From Deltaproteobacteria bacterium Ga0077550 (GTDB taxonomy: Bacteria > Myxococcota_A > Polyangia > Nannocystales > Nannocystaceae): a stretch of DNA of 64,000 nt. A program made the position numbers and the translations under genes. Positions 41,341-50,391 of this stretch are shown piece by piece. The notes beneath the pieces were generated by a model. That model made no database searches. It was not told the origin of the DNA and was given only the letters and a program-made list of their open reading frames with translations. The stretch spans positions 1-64,000 of the forward strand of contig LNFB01000146.1 in NCBI GenBank assembly GCA_001464385.1, written 5' to 3'. Position 1 is the first letter of the stretch, and every line of letters begins with the position of its first letter.

Positions 41341-42240
41341 GTGAAGCCGATCTCGTACGCAGCTGCCACTCTGCTCGCCCTCGCGGTCTCGTGCATGGGC
41401 GAGGCGAAAAATGGCGAGGTCCCGGCCAAGACCGCGACCAAGGACGTCAAGCCGGCGAAGGGCGACGGCAGGGCCAAGGCCGACGCCAAGGCGGACGCGA
41501 AGCCGGACGCCAAGGCGCCCAAGGCCGACGACAAGGCCGCGGCCAAGCCCGCCGAGGGCGACGCCAAGCCGGCGCGCACGTTCAGCAAGGGCGACATGGC
41601 CCAGCCCAAGATGACCAACGAGGAGGTCCTCGCCTACAACGCCGCCCAGGGCGATCCCCGCGCCAAGGGCCCGTTCACCCTCGAGGACGCGCTCGCCGGC
41701 GACGACAAGCTCGCGGTCGGCAAGCCCGGCAAGCTCACCGCGATCTTCGACACCTCGATGGGCAAGTTCGAGTGCGAGCTCTACGAGGAGAAGTCGCCGC
41801 TCACCGTCGCGAACTTCGTCGGCCTCGCCCGCGGCACCCGCGAGAGCTACGACAAGAAGTCCGACGCGTGGACCGGCAAGAAGTTCTTCGACGGCGTCAT
41901 CTTCCACCGCGTGATCGACGGCTTCATGATCCAGACCGGCGATCCGACCGGCACCGGCAGCGGCGGCCCCGGCTACGTGCTCGCCGACGAGTTCGACAAG
42001 TCGCTCAAGCACGGCAAGCCCGGCCTGCTGTCGATGGCGAACCGCGGTCCGAACACCGGCAGCAGCCAGTTCTTCGTGACCGTCGCGCCGACGCCCCACC
42101 TCGACGGCAAGCACGTGATCTTCGGCGCCTGCGATCCGGCGCTCCCCACCGAGATCAGCAAGGTCAAGGTCGACGCCCGCGCCAACCACCGCCCCTACGA
42201 GCAGGTCACGATCAAGACCATCGAGATCGTCCGCAAGTGA
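41341..42240 (+). CDS. Cyclophilin-type peptidylprolyl isomerase lipoprotein
   Basis: 299 residues from GTG 41341, giving a signal with lipobox LAVSC. A Lys/Ala/Asp-rich spacer of about 65 residues (many KADAK-type repeats) is followed by a short charged segment and, from about residue 135, the cyclophilin domain: FHRVIDGFMIQTGDPTGTG, LLSMANRGPNTGSSQFF, HLDGKHVIFG. The active-site residues including the catalytic Arg are present. It should act outside the cytoplasm as a folding helper for exported proteins. It is 17 nt from the next gene, an SDR, so they may share a transcript. Confidence 0.9.
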   Translation: MKPISYAAATLLALAVSCMGEAKNGEVPAKTATKDVKPAKGDGRAKADAKADAKPDAKAPKADDKAAAKPAEGDAKPARTFSKGDMAQPKMTNEEVLAYNAAQGDPRAKGPFTLEDALAGDDKLAVGKPGKLTAIFDTSMGKFECELYEEKSPLTVANFVGLARGTRESYDKKSDAWTGKKFFDGVIFHRVIDGFMIQTGDPTGTGSGGPGYVLADEFDKSLKHGKPGLLSMANRGPNTGSSQFFVTVAPTPHLDGKHVIFGACDPALPTEISKVKVDARANHRPYEQVTIKTIEIVRK

Positions 42241-42257
42241 GCCGAGAGGAGCCCGAC

Positions 42258-43343
42258 ATGACGAACGCGACCAACGACGTGGTGATCCCTGCGACCGGCA
42301 AGGTCTTCGTCACCGGGGGCTCCGGCCATGTCGGCGCCCACCTCGTGCGGCGCCTGCTCGCCGACGGCGAGGACGTCCGCTGCCTCGTCGAGCCCGGCGG
42401 CGATCGCCGCGCGTTCGCGGGGCTCCCGGTCGAGCTCGTCGAGGGCGATATCCGCGACGAGGACGCGATGGTCCGCGCGATCGCGGGCTGCGAGCGCGTC
42501 TTCCACGTCGCGGCCAAGATCTCGATCCTGAGCCCCAGCGCCAACGAGTACAAGGACATCTTCTCGATCAACGTGACCGGCACGCGCAACGTCATGCGCG
42601 CGGCGCTGGCCAACGGCGTGCGCCGTGCGGTGCTCACCGGGTCGTTCTCGGCGGTCGGCTACGACCCCGACGACCCGAGCAAGCCCAGCACCGACGAGAT
42701 GCCGCACTGGCCCTTCGACAGCGCGGTGATGCCGTACGCGCGCAGCAAGGCGCTGGCCGAGCACGAGATGCTGAAGGTCGTCGCCGACGGCCTCGACGCC
42801 GTGATCGCGACCTCGTGCGCATGCATCGGCGCCTGGGACTACATCCCGTCGCGGATGGGCCGCACGATGTGCGACTACACCAAGGGCAAGGTCCGTGCGT
42901 ACGTGCCGGGCGGCTTCGAGTTCGTGGCCGGCCGCGACATCGCCGACGGCCACGTGCTCGCGATGGCCCGCGGTCGCAAGGGCCACAAGTACGTGTTCGC
43001 GACGGCGTTCCACACGCTGTCGGATCTCATCGAGATGTGGCAGTCGGTCGTCGGCCACCGCGGCACGCCGATGCGGATCCCCGCCGGGCTCATGTCGGCG
43101 GTGTCGTCGATCTACTCGGGCGCGCTGTCGCGGTTCTTCCCCAACGTGCCGCAGCGGCTGACGCCGGGGTCGATCCGGATCCTGACGATGCAGCGCCACG
43201 CCGACACGACGCGGGCGCGCACCGAGCTCGGCTGGCAGCCGACGACGATCGCCGAGGCCGTGCGCGCGGCGTACGAGTTCTTCGCCGAGCAGGGGATGAT
43301 CGAGCGCAACGCGCTGGTGTCCGTGCCCGCGGCCGCCGAATAG
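42258..43343 (+). CDS. NAD(P)-dependent epimerase/dehydratase-type SDR
   Basis: 361 residues from ATG 42258 (GAGAGGAG upstream). Rossmann start VFVTGGSGHVGAHLVRRLL (TGxxGxxG), FHVAAKISI, and catalytic Tyr-Lys in MPYARSKALAE: an extended SDR. The family includes dihydroflavonol reductase-like, hopanoid and 3-beta-hydroxysteroid dehydrogenase enzymes. Gene follows the PPIase closely, with no pathway partner, so the substrate is unknown. A steroid dehydrogenase role is possible given the Rieske operon 4 kb away but unproven. Confidence 0.88.
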   Translation: MTNATNDVVIPATGKVFVTGGSGHVGAHLVRRLLADGEDVRCLVEPGGDRRAFAGLPVELVEGDIRDEDAMVRAIAGCERVFHVAAKISILSPSANEYKDIFSINVTGTRNVMRAALANGVRRAVLTGSFSAVGYDPDDPSKPSTDEMPHWPFDSAVMPYARSKALAEHEMLKVVADGLDAVIATSCACIGAWDYIPSRMGRTMCDYTKGKVRAYVPGGFEFVAGRDIADGHVLAMARGRKGHKYVFATAFHTLSDLIEMWQSVVGHRGTPMRIPAGLMSAVSSIYSGALSRFFPNVPQRLTPGSIRILTMQRHADTTRARTELGWQPTTIAEAVRAAYEFFAEQGMIERNALVSVPAAAE

Positions 43344-43346
43344 GGG

Positions 43347-43928
43347 TCACGGCGCGTCGCCGTCGAGGAGGTCGTCGAGGGAGAACTCGACGTCCGCGAA
43401 CGGCTCGGCCCGGATCCGCTCCGCGCCTGCGGCGGTCTGCACGAGCAGGTAGCCCTCGACGCCCCAGCGATACACGGTGAGCGTGCGGGACTCCGGGTCG
43501 AGCACCCAGTAGTGCCCGACGCCGGCGCGCTGGTAGGTCCGCAGCTTGCGGATGAGGTCGTTGCTCGCGTTCGAGGGCGACAGGATCTCGCAGACCCAGT
43601 CGGGTCGCACGGTCACGGGCGCCTCGTCGGTCAACGCGGGAAGGTGCTCGCGTCGCCACCCGGCGACGTCGGGCCGATAGACCTGCGTGGGCTCGAAGAG
43701 CACCTCGGTCTCGCTTGCGAAGATCCAGCCGCCGGGGCCGCGGCCGCGGGCGCGCGGGCCGTACGGCCCCGTGATCACGTCGCCGAGGCCGAGCTGCGCG
43801 ACGCCGTGGCGCAGGCTCGGGAGCGCCTTCGGGAGCAGCTCGCCGTCGATGATCTCGTGGAAGCGATCCGACATCGGGATCGCCAGGAGGTCGTCGACGG
43901 TGGCCAGCGCGGCGGCGGGGCTCGCCAT
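43347..43928 (-). CDS. Uma2-family restriction endonuclease-like protein
   Basis: 193 residues from ATG 43928 (an in-frame ATG 14 codons upstream is less likely). Fold signature: HEIIDGELL, RPDVAGWRREH, VRPDWVCEILSPSNASNDL, HYWVLDPESRTLTVYR, with the acidic and Glu/Lys residues of a PD-(D/E)xK site. Uma2 proteins are abundant in cyanobacteria and myxobacteria and their roles are mostly unknown. It converges with the SDR gene 3 nt away. Confidence 0.88.
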   Translation of the reverse strand: MASPAAALATVDDLLAIPMSDRFHEIIDGELLPKALPSLRHGVAQLGLGDVITGPYGPRARGRGPGGWIFASETEVLFEPTQVYRPDVAGWRREHLPALTDEAPVTVRPDWVCEILSPSNASNDLIRKLRTYQRAGVGHYWVLDPESRTLTVYRWGVEGYLLVQTAAGAERIRAEPFADVEFSLDDLLDGDAP

Positions 43929-43966
43929 GATCCAGAGGATAGGGCAGGGAACCGGGCCCGGCCAGA

Positions 43967-44158
43967 TCACTCGCCGACGGCGTCGCTGGCGGTCTTGTCG
44001 ACGTCGTCGGCGACGCCCTCGACGGACTCGCCCGCCTGATCGATCTCGGTCTCGACGTCGCTGGCGGTCTGCTCGACGAGGCCCGGCGTGTCGGTGTTCT
44101 TGCGCTCGCAGGCGGGCGCGACGACGAGGGCGAGGGTGAGGAGGGCGGCGCGGATCAT
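43967..44158 (-). CDS. Small lipoprotein
   Basis: 63 residues from ATG 44158; signal ends VVAPACERK, so a lipoprotein. The 45-residue mature part is acidic and helical (DVETEIDQAGESVEGVADDV) with heptad-like spacing, as in entericidin or Lpp-type small lipoproteins. Function unknown. It lies between the Uma2 gene and the GMC oxidoreductase gene. Confidence 0.6.
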   Translation of the reverse strand: MIRAALLTLALVVAPACERKNTDTPGLVEQTASDVETEIDQAGESVEGVADDVDKTASDAVGE

Positions 44159-44205
44159 GGGCGAGAGCCTACCGCCCATGACCGCGTCGGGCCGTGACCC
44201 ACCGC

Positions 44206-45798
44206 TCAACCCGCCGCGTCCTGCAGCGCATACTTGGCGGCGCGGAGGCCCACCAGCATGCTCGGGGCGTTCATCGCCGACACCGGCGTGAACGGGACCA
44301 CGGACGCGTCCGCGATGCGCACGCCGGTGACGCCGCGAAGGCGCAGGCGCGTGTCGACCGGGGCCGACGGCGAGGCGCCCATCTTCGCGGTGCCCGCGAA
44401 GTGATACGTCGTGATCGCGTTCTTGCCGACCCACTTCGCCAGGGCCTCGTCGCTCTGGTTCCAGGGCCCCGGCATCAGCTCCTGGCTGCGCCACGCCCCG
44501 AGGCCGCCGCTCTTGCTCATGCGGCGCGCGAGCTTGATGCCCTCGACCATGGTCTGCATGTCGCCGGCCTCCGAGAAGTACGCCGGGTCGACGATGGCCG
44601 GCGTCTTCGGATCGGCGCCGCCGAGGCGGACGCTGCCGCGGCTCTGCGGCTTGCCGAGGATCACGACGATGCCGTAGAGGTGATCGACGATGCGGTTGAC
44701 CGCGCCGATGCCGAACGCGAGATCGAGGCTCCCTCGGATCGCGCTCTTCAGCGGCCCGTCGTAGAGGCCCGGCGGCAGCACCTTGCCCGGGAGCATGCGC
44801 TGCATCGCCTGCTTCATCGCCGACGGCGCGGGCCAGAACACGTAGCAGGTGTCGCTCTGGCCCTCGGGCAGGTCGGCGTCCTGCCGCGTGCGGTGGAAGC
44901 TGTACAGCTGCGGGTACTGGCAGTCGACGTGGCCGCGCGAGACGAAGAACAGCGGCACGTTGGGGTGGTCGTGCAGGTTCTGGCCGATGGCGGGCGCCTC
45001 GAGCAGCGGCGTGATGCCGCACGCGCGCAGGCCCTGACCGGGGCCGATGCCCGAGAGCATGAGCAGCTTGGGGGTCTCGAGCGCGCCGGCGGCGAGCAGC
45101 ACCTCGCGGCCGATGCCGACCTGACGACGCGCGCCCTCCCACTCGTACTCGACCGCGATCGCCCGCTTGCCCTCGTCGAACACGATGCGGTGCACGCGGG
45201 CGCCGTTGCGGAACACGAGGTTGGGCGCCGCGGCGTCCTTGACGAACGCGACGTACGAGCTGCGCCGGCGATCACCCTCGTAGCTCATCCACTCGTAGCC
45301 GATGACATTGCCGAGATCGCCGTCGTTGAGATCGTCGGCGCGGCGGAATCCGTTGGCGACCGCGGCCGAGATGCATGCCTCGGACCACCGCGTGGGCGGG
45401 CGACGACGCGGCCGCAGCGTGGCCTCGAGCCGCTCGAAGTCGGGGACCACGTCGGCCCAACGCCAGCCCTCGGGCCACTGCGCGTAGTCCTGCACCGCGC
45501 CGCGGGTGTAGACCATGCCGTTGACCGAGCCGCTGCCGCCGGACACCGAGCCGGTGCCGACGAAGAACCGCTGATCGCCGCTGTGCCGCTGCGGGACGGT
45601 GAAGCGCTCCCACATCACCGCGTCGTTGGCGAACGCGTACTTGTAGCCCTCGGCGGAGAGCGTCTCGGGGTGGTCCTCGGCGGCGGGGCCCGCCTCGAGC
45701 ACCAGCACGCGAACAGAGGAATCGCGGGCGAGCTCGCCGGCGGCCACGCAGCCGGCCGAGCCCCCCCCGAGCACGACGTAGTCGAAGGTGTCGTTCAC
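44206..45798 (-). CDS. GMC-family oxidoreductase (FAD alcohol oxidase/dehydrogenase)
   Basis: 530 residues from GTG 45798, overlapping the aldehyde dehydrogenase stop (GTGA). FAD motif YVVLGGGSAGCVAAGEL, second motif SVSGGSGSVNGMVYTRG, GMC signature LLAAGALETPKLLMLSGIGP, and catalytic His in TYHFAGTAKMG followed by NAPSMLVG. Substrates of the family are primary alcohols and sterols. The third gene of the Rieske-ALDH-GMC operon; it is a good candidate for oxidising the alcohol produced by the Rieske enzyme. Confidence 0.9.
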   Translation of the reverse strand: MNDTFDYVVLGGGSAGCVAAGELARDSSVRVLVLEAGPAAEDHPETLSAEGYKYAFANDAVMWERFTVPQRHSGDQRFFVGTGSVSGGSGSVNGMVYTRGAVQDYAQWPEGWRWADVVPDFERLEATLRPRRRPPTRWSEACISAAVANGFRRADDLNDGDLGNVIGYEWMSYEGDRRRSSYVAFVKDAAAPNLVFRNGARVHRIVFDEGKRAIAVEYEWEGARRQVGIGREVLLAAGALETPKLLMLSGIGPGQGLRACGITPLLEAPAIGQNLHDHPNVPLFFVSRGHVDCQYPQLYSFHRTRQDADLPEGQSDTCYVFWPAPSAMKQAMQRMLPGKVLPPGLYDGPLKSAIRGSLDLAFGIGAVNRIVDHLYGIVVILGKPQSRGSVRLGGADPKTPAIVDPAYFSEAGDMQTMVEGIKLARRMSKSGGLGAWRSQELMPGPWNQSDEALAKWVGKNAITTYHFAGTAKMGASPSAPVDTRLRLRGVTGVRIADASVVPFTPVSAMNAPSMLVGLRAAKYALQDAAG

Positions 45799-47390
45799 TT
45801 GGGGTCCTTCTTGCCGCGCACGAGGTCCACGATGGCGCCGAGGCGGGTCTTGGCGCCGCGGCCGTAGACGGTGCGCAGCACGCCGAGGATGCGGTCGAAG
45901 TCGCCGTCCTTCACCGGGTACAGCTTGTTGGCGAAGTGCAGCGGCATGCGGTCGTCGAGCACCGCCTTGACGTTGCAGAACGAGCGCAGGCCGTCGCGGC
46001 CGTTCATGCGGCCGAAGCCCGAGTGCTTGACGCCGCCGAAGGTCAGATCCTGGGCCATGTAGGTCATGCCGCCGAAGTCGTTGATCGCGGTCATGCCCGA
46101 GTTGAGGCGATCCGCGATGCGCCGCGCGCGGGCGTGGTCCTTGGAGAACACCGACGAGCCGAGGCCGAAGTCCGTGCCGTTGGCGATCGCGATCGCCTCG
46201 TGCTCGTCGCGCACGCGGCAGAGCAACATCACCGGGCCGAACGTCTCCTGCGTCATGATGTCCATGTCGGGGGTGACGTCGGCCAGCACCGTCGGCGCGA
46301 AGTAGTCGCCGAGCTCGGCGTGCACGCGCGCGCCGCCGGCGAGCACGCGGGCGCCCTTGGCGACGGCGTCGTCGACCAGGCGCTCGACGATCTCGAGCTG
46401 CATCGGCGTGACCATGGCGCCGACGTCGACCGTGCCGCGCTTCGGATCGCCCTGGCGCAGCCGCCGGGTGAGGTCGCCGACGAGCTCGGCGAAGCGGTCG
46501 TAGATGCCGTCCTCGACCAGCACGCGCTCGGACGCGACGCAGTTCTGGCCCGCGCTGATGAAGCAGCCCGACATCGCCGCGTGGGCGGCCTGCTCGAGGT
46601 GCGCGTCGTTGCAGACGATGAACGGGTCCTTGCCGCCGAGCTCGAGCACCACGGGGATGAGCTGCTGCGCCGCGCTGGCGAGGATCGCCCGGCCGTTCGC
46701 GACCGACCCGATGAACACGAGCTGCGCGATGCCGCCGTCGATCAGCGCCTTGCCGGTCTCGGCGTAGCCGTTGACGACCTGCACGAGATCGGGCGACTGG
46801 CCCTCGGCGACGAGCGCCTCGCGGGCGATCTCGACGATCCGGTGGGACGACCACGCGACCCACTCGGACGGCTTGATCACGATCGCGTTGCCGGCCATGA
46901 GCGCCGGGATGAGCGGGTTCATGATGTTCTGCAGCGGGTAGTTCCACGGCAGGATCGCACCCACGACGCCGAGCGGATGGAACTCGAGGCGCGCCCGCTT
47001 GTGCACGAAGATGCCCGAGGACACCGGCTCGGGCCGCAGGTGGCGCTCGCCGTTGGCGATCGTCCAGCGCAGCTTCTCGAGCACCGTCCAGAGCTCGCCC
47101 ATGAGCACGTTCTCGCGGGTCTTGCCGGAGTCGCGCACCACGACGTCGACGAGTTCCTCGGCGTTCGCGAGCAGGTGGTCGACCATGCGGCCGAGCACGG
47201 CGCGGCGCCGTGCGAAGTCGGTCTCGGCCCAGCCGATCTGGGCCGCGCGGGCGCGGTCGATCGCGGCGCGCACCTGCTCGGGCCCGTCGACGGCGACGGT
47301 GCCCAACGGCTCGCGGGTGGCGGGGTCGAAGCAACGGATGCTGCGGTTGTCGGCCCGCAGATCCACGACGTTGGTGTTTGCAGCGCTCAT
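45795..47390 (-). CDS. Aldehyde dehydrogenase (coniferyl-aldehyde-dehydrogenase-like)
   Basis: 531 residues from ATG 47390, which overlaps the Rieske stop (ATGA). Catalytic Glu in VLELGGKDPF, catalytic Cys in SAGQNCVASE, and NAD loop LPWNYPLQNIMNPLIPAL. It oxidises an aldehyde to the acid. The overlaps on both sides make translational coupling with the oxygenase and GMC genes certain in outline. The N-terminal 25 residues are longer than usual. Confidence 0.93.
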   Translation of the reverse strand: MSAANTNVVDLRADNRSIRCFDPATREPLGTVAVDGPEQVRAAIDRARAAQIGWAETDFARRRAVLGRMVDHLLANAEELVDVVVRDSGKTRENVLMGELWTVLEKLRWTIANGERHLRPEPVSSGIFVHKRARLEFHPLGVVGAILPWNYPLQNIMNPLIPALMAGNAIVIKPSEWVAWSSHRIVEIAREALVAEGQSPDLVQVVNGYAETGKALIDGGIAQLVFIGSVANGRAILASAAQQLIPVVLELGGKDPFIVCNDAHLEQAAHAAMSGCFISAGQNCVASERVLVEDGIYDRFAELVGDLTRRLRQGDPKRGTVDVGAMVTPMQLEIVERLVDDAVAKGARVLAGGARVHAELGDYFAPTVLADVTPDMDIMTQETFGPVMLLCRVRDEHEAIAIANGTDFGLGSSVFSKDHARARRIADRLNSGMTAINDFGGMTYMAQDLTFGGVKHSGFGRMNGRDGLRSFCNVKAVLDDRMPLHFANKLYPVKDGDFDRILGVLRTVYGRGAKTRLGAIVDLVRGKKDPK

Positions 47391-48538
47391 CGCACGAGCT
47401 CCTTCGCCGACACCACGTTGCCGCAGCTGGCCTCTTCGTTGGGGGCGGCCTTGCGGCTCGCGATGTAGTTCTCCCACTTGCGGATCGTCAGGTCCTGGAA
47501 CGCGCGCACGACCGGCGACAGCTCGGGCGCGGGCTTGTCCCAGAACTTCTCCCAGCCGGCCTGCTCGCGCTCGATCACCCAGACGTCCTGGCCGAGCAGC
47601 GGCTGCAGGGTGATGAAGCGCTGCGCCTTCATCATGCGATCGACCAGCCAGTGCGGCAGGCTCGAGCCCAGCAGCGGCAGACGGATGGTGTCCGGCCGCA
47701 CGTAGAAGATGAACATGTGCCGGTTGTGGTTGTCGTTCTGCGGCAGCGTGAACAAGAAGTGCTTGATGCGGCCGTCGGTGTTCGACCAGTGGTACGGGTA
47801 GTCGTAGCAGGCCAGCATGTGGTCGCAGTCGGACTCCGACCGGTTGATGAACATGTTTTGGAACCGGCCCGCGGCGATCTTGGACTTGTACTCGACCTCG
47901 ATGCGGTCGCCCATGTCCTCGCAGCGCAGCACCTCGGTGCCGTAGAACGGCTGGTACTTGCGGTGCAAGAAGCCGTGGGTGAAGTCCGAGACGTTCTCGA
48001 GCAGCATCGAGTGGTGACCGGGGCACTCGAACTGCACGATCACGTGGGGCCAGGGCTTGGGCCCCTCGAGCTCCGGGATCATCGGGATGTCGCGCGTGGT
48101 CGCGAGCTCCGGATCGCCGGGGAAGATGAACACGAGGCCGTAGCGCTCGCGCACCGGCACCGAGGCGATGCGGATGTTCGGGGACTTGTGCCCGAACAGA
48201 TCGTGGCTGATCGTCGCTCGGCCCTCGCCGTCGTAGGACCAGCCGTGGTACGGGCACACCAGCTCGCAGCCGACGACCTTGCCCTCGGTGAGCTTGACGT
48301 GGCGGTGGGCGCAGCGGTTCTCGATCGCGCGCACGCGGCCGTCGTCGCCGCGGAACACCGCGATGGAGCGGCCGAGGAACTCGACCTCGACACGATCGCC
48401 ACGGCGCAGGTGCTTCGACTGCAGCGCCGCGTACCAGTAGTTCGGATCGAGGCCCGCGGCGCGGGCCTTCTGGCGGCGGTTCTTCGCCTGCTCGAAGGTG
48501 GGCGGTGGACCGGGGGCGTGGCCGCTGAGATCGTGCAT
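47387..48538 (-). CDS. Rieske (2Fe-2S) non-heme iron oxygenase, alpha subunit type
   Basis: 383 residues from ATG 48538. Rieske ligands C-x-H in RCAHRH and C-x2-H in CPYHGW at residues about 70-100. The catalytic domain has the mononuclear iron ligands in ENVSDFTHGFLHRKY (Asp-x2-His-x3-His). The overall pattern resembles KshA-type and sterol-modifying oxygenases, which hydroxylate methyl or ring carbons, but the substrate cannot be assigned. No reductase is encoded nearby, so electrons must come from elsewhere. Divergent TetR gene is 100 nt away. Confidence 0.9.
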   Translation of the reverse strand: MHDLSGHAPGPPPTFEQAKNRRQKARAAGLDPNYWYAALQSKHLRRGDRVEVEFLGRSIAVFRGDDGRVRAIENRCAHRHVKLTEGKVVGCELVCPYHGWSYDGEGRATISHDLFGHKSPNIRIASVPVRERYGLVFIFPGDPELATTRDIPMIPELEGPKPWPHVIVQFECPGHHSMLLENVSDFTHGFLHRKYQPFYGTEVLRCEDMGDRIEVEYKSKIAAGRFQNMFINRSESDCDHMLACYDYPYHWSNTDGRIKHFLFTLPQNDNHNRHMFIFYVRPDTIRLPLLGSSLPHWLVDRMMKAQRFITLQPLLGQDVWVIEREQAGWEKFWDKPAPELSPVVRAFQDLTIRKWENYIASRKAAPNEEASCGNVVSAKELVR

Positions 48539-48591
48539 GGTGCCTCGCGTGCAAGAAGGCCAGCTCTGCCGCCCCGCTCGCGGGCGCGTGC

Positions 48592-48627
48592 AGAATGGTG
48601 GTTCTGGAACGGGAATCCTGTATTCTG
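48592..48627. promoter_or_regulatory. Palindromic candidate operators between Rieske and TetR genes
   Basis: AGAATGGTGGTTCT (48592-48605; arms AGAA/TTCT) and GAATCCTGTATTC (48613-48625; arms GAAT/ATTC) lie in the 100-nt divergent intergenic region. ATTCTG at 48622-48627 is the complement of CAGAAT at 48591-48596, so a larger dyad also exists. A TetR dimer could bind and repress both directions. Confidence 0.45.
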
Positions 48628-48638
48628 CCCTCCACGCC

Positions 48639-49325
48639 GTGTCAAGCCGGATCCAGCCGCCCCCCTCCGCGCCCGTCCCCAGCCCGCGGGCCCGGCTCGC
48701 CGAGGGGCGGCGCGAGCTCTACCGCCACGCGATCGTCGAGGCCGCCGAGGCCGAGTTCGCGGCGCGCGGCTACGACGAGGCCCACGTCCAGGCGATCGCG
48801 AAGCAGGCGGGCGTCTCGCTCGCCACCTTCTACAGCGTGTTCGGCGGCAAGTGGGAGGCGTTCCGCGCCGTGCAGCAGGATCGGCTCGCGCTGCTGATGC
48901 AGCAGGTCGGCACGCTGGTGTTCGCCGCCGATGATCCCTTCGGTCGACTGCGCGCGGGGCTCGAGGGGTACCTGCGTTTCCACATCGAGCACCCGAGCTT
49001 CCTGCAGATGCAGCTGCGCGAGCACGTGCCGTGGGGCACGACCGACGAGCTGCGCACGCCCGAGCAGACGCGCGCGTGGGAGACCGGACTGCAGATGCTG
49101 ACCGCGGCGTTCCGCGAGGGGATGGCCGCGGGGCTGCTGTTCGACGACGATCCCGAGCTGTGCGCGCGCACGGCGACGGCGATGAGCCAGGTTCGCCTGG
49201 TCCGCTGGATGGATCGCGGGATGGTCGACGCCGCCGACGATGTGGCGCGCGCGGCGATGCTGCAGTTCGTCCGCACGTTCGCCCGGCCCGATCGCGTCGC
49301 CGAGCTGACTGCCCGACTCGCGTAG
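48639..49325 (+). CDS. TetR-family regulator, divergent from the Rieske operon
   Basis: 228 residues from GTG 48639, after the palindromes. The HTH occupies residues about 20-75 (HAIVEAAEAEFAARGYDEAH, GVSLATFYSVFGGKWEAF) and the ligand domain the rest, with Trp and Phe lining (MQLREHVPWGTT). It probably represses the Rieske-ALDH-GMC operon until the substrate or a related molecule binds. The longer in-frame ATG at 48498 would overlap the Rieske gene and is rejected. Confidence 0.88.
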   Translation: MSSRIQPPPSAPVPSPRARLAEGRRELYRHAIVEAAEAEFAARGYDEAHVQAIAKQAGVSLATFYSVFGGKWEAFRAVQQDRLALLMQQVGTLVFAADDPFGRLRAGLEGYLRFHIEHPSFLQMQLREHVPWGTTDELRTPEQTRAWETGLQMLTAAFREGMAAGLLFDDDPELCARTATAMSQVRLVRWMDRGMVDAADDVARAAMLQFVRTFARPDRVAELTARLA

Positions 49326-49374
49326 GCCCGCGGCAAGTCGGCCAGCGCCTCGCGGTCGTGCCCTGACGCGCGCG

Positions 49375-49707
49375 TCACTCGGCGGCGATCGGTGCTGCGG
49401 TGGTCTCGACGAGGTCGAGCCCCACCTTCTTGGTCCACCACAGCAGGCCGACGAGCAGCTGGCGCTTGTCGCTGACGAAGCTCGGCTTCTTGCCCTCGAA
49501 GGCGTGGCCGACGAACTGGAACGTCCAGCCCACGCCGAACATCGCGGCCGCGAGCGGTAGTCCGACGATGGACATGCCGACCGGGATCGACGCGGCGATC
49601 AGCGGGATGCCGACGCTGTGGCAGGCCTGGTTCACCTCGTTCTGGTGATCGGCAGCGTAGATGTCCATGAGGTGGGACCACTCGGGGTCGAGCTTGATGG
49701 CGGCCAT
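49375..49707 (-). CDS. Mpo1-like / DUF962 family protein
   Basis: 110 residues from ATG 49707. Four hydrophobic stretches and the conserved His motifs of DUF962: DHQNEVNQACHSVGIP, and QFVGHAFEGKKPS. The yeast relative Mpo1 is an iron-dependent 2-hydroxy-fatty-acid dioxygenase of the ER, so this small membrane protein may act on 2-hydroxy fatty acids; not shown here. It lies just downstream of the TetR gene at 49738 on the same strand, 30 nt away. Confidence 0.8.
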   Translation of the reverse strand: MAAIKLDPEWSHLMDIYAADHQNEVNQACHSVGIPLIAASIPVGMSIVGLPLAAAMFGVGWTFQFVGHAFEGKKPSFVSDKRQLLVGLLWWTKKVGLDLVETTAAPIAAE

Positions 49708-49737
49708 GGTGTCGGGCTCTCCGGTTCGGGGTTGGGA

Positions 49738-50367
49738 CTACGACTCGGGCGGGGTGACGCCGACGATGCGCAGCAGGGCGTCGACGAGGGCGGTGGTGAA
49801 GCGTTCGTCCGACACGACGGGGGTGCCGAGGACGTGGGCGTGGACGGAGCCCTCGACCATGCCGAACACCACGAAGGCGCGGGCGAGGGGATCGTCGCCG
49901 TCGCCCCAGCGCGACAGGACCGCGGCGATGCGGTCGAGCAGCGCCCGCTCGCCCGCGCTCCAGATCGCGTCGAGCTCGGCGTCGGCGTGGCGTCGTTCGG
50001 TCATGACGGCGTGCAGCGGCGGATCCTCGCGGTGCAGGGCCATCACCAGCTCGACGATCGCGCGCAGTCGGACGCGCGCCGAGATCGGCGTCGTCGCGCC
50101 GTCGTCGTCGCGGAGCAGCCCGAGCGAGGCCTCCGCGATCCGGGCCAGGCGCGTGGCCGCGAGCTCGCGCAGCACGACGTCCTTGCTGGCGAAGTACTGA
50201 TAGAAGCTGCCGGTCGCGGCGCGGGCCCGATCGGCGATCGACTTGCTCGTCGTGGCGGCGTAGCCCCGGGCCGAGAACTCGCGCGCCGCAGCCTCGACGA
50301 GCTGCGCGCGGGTCCGCAGTGCGCGGGGCTGCGAGGGCACGCGACTGCGGGGCGAGGCGACGGTCAT
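49738..50367 (-). CDS. TetR-family regulator, upstream of Mpo1-like gene
   Basis: 209 residues from ATG 50367. HTH at residues about 20-65 (LVEAAAREFSARGYAATTSK, ATGSFYQYFASKD), C-terminal ligand domain with ADAELDAIW. A 20-bp palindrome lies 25 nt upstream of the start and is likely its operator, so it is probably autoregulated and controls the Mpo1-like gene behind it. Confidence 0.88.
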   Translation of the reverse strand: MTVASPRSRVPSQPRALRTRAQLVEAAAREFSARGYAATTSKSIADRARAATGSFYQYFASKDVVLRELAATRLARIAEASLGLLRDDDGATTPISARVRLRAIVELVMALHREDPPLHAVMTERRHADAELDAIWSAGERALLDRIAAVLSRWGDGDDPLARAFVVFGMVEGSVHAHVLGTPVVSDERFTTALVDALLRIVGVTPPES

Positions 50368-50391
50368 CGGCGCGCCGAGCCTGCCTCGACT

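Noticed and set aside
48498..48638. ATG at 48498 as start of the TetR gene
   Set aside because: It overlaps the divergent Rieske gene and the promoter region; the added residues are not TetR-like.
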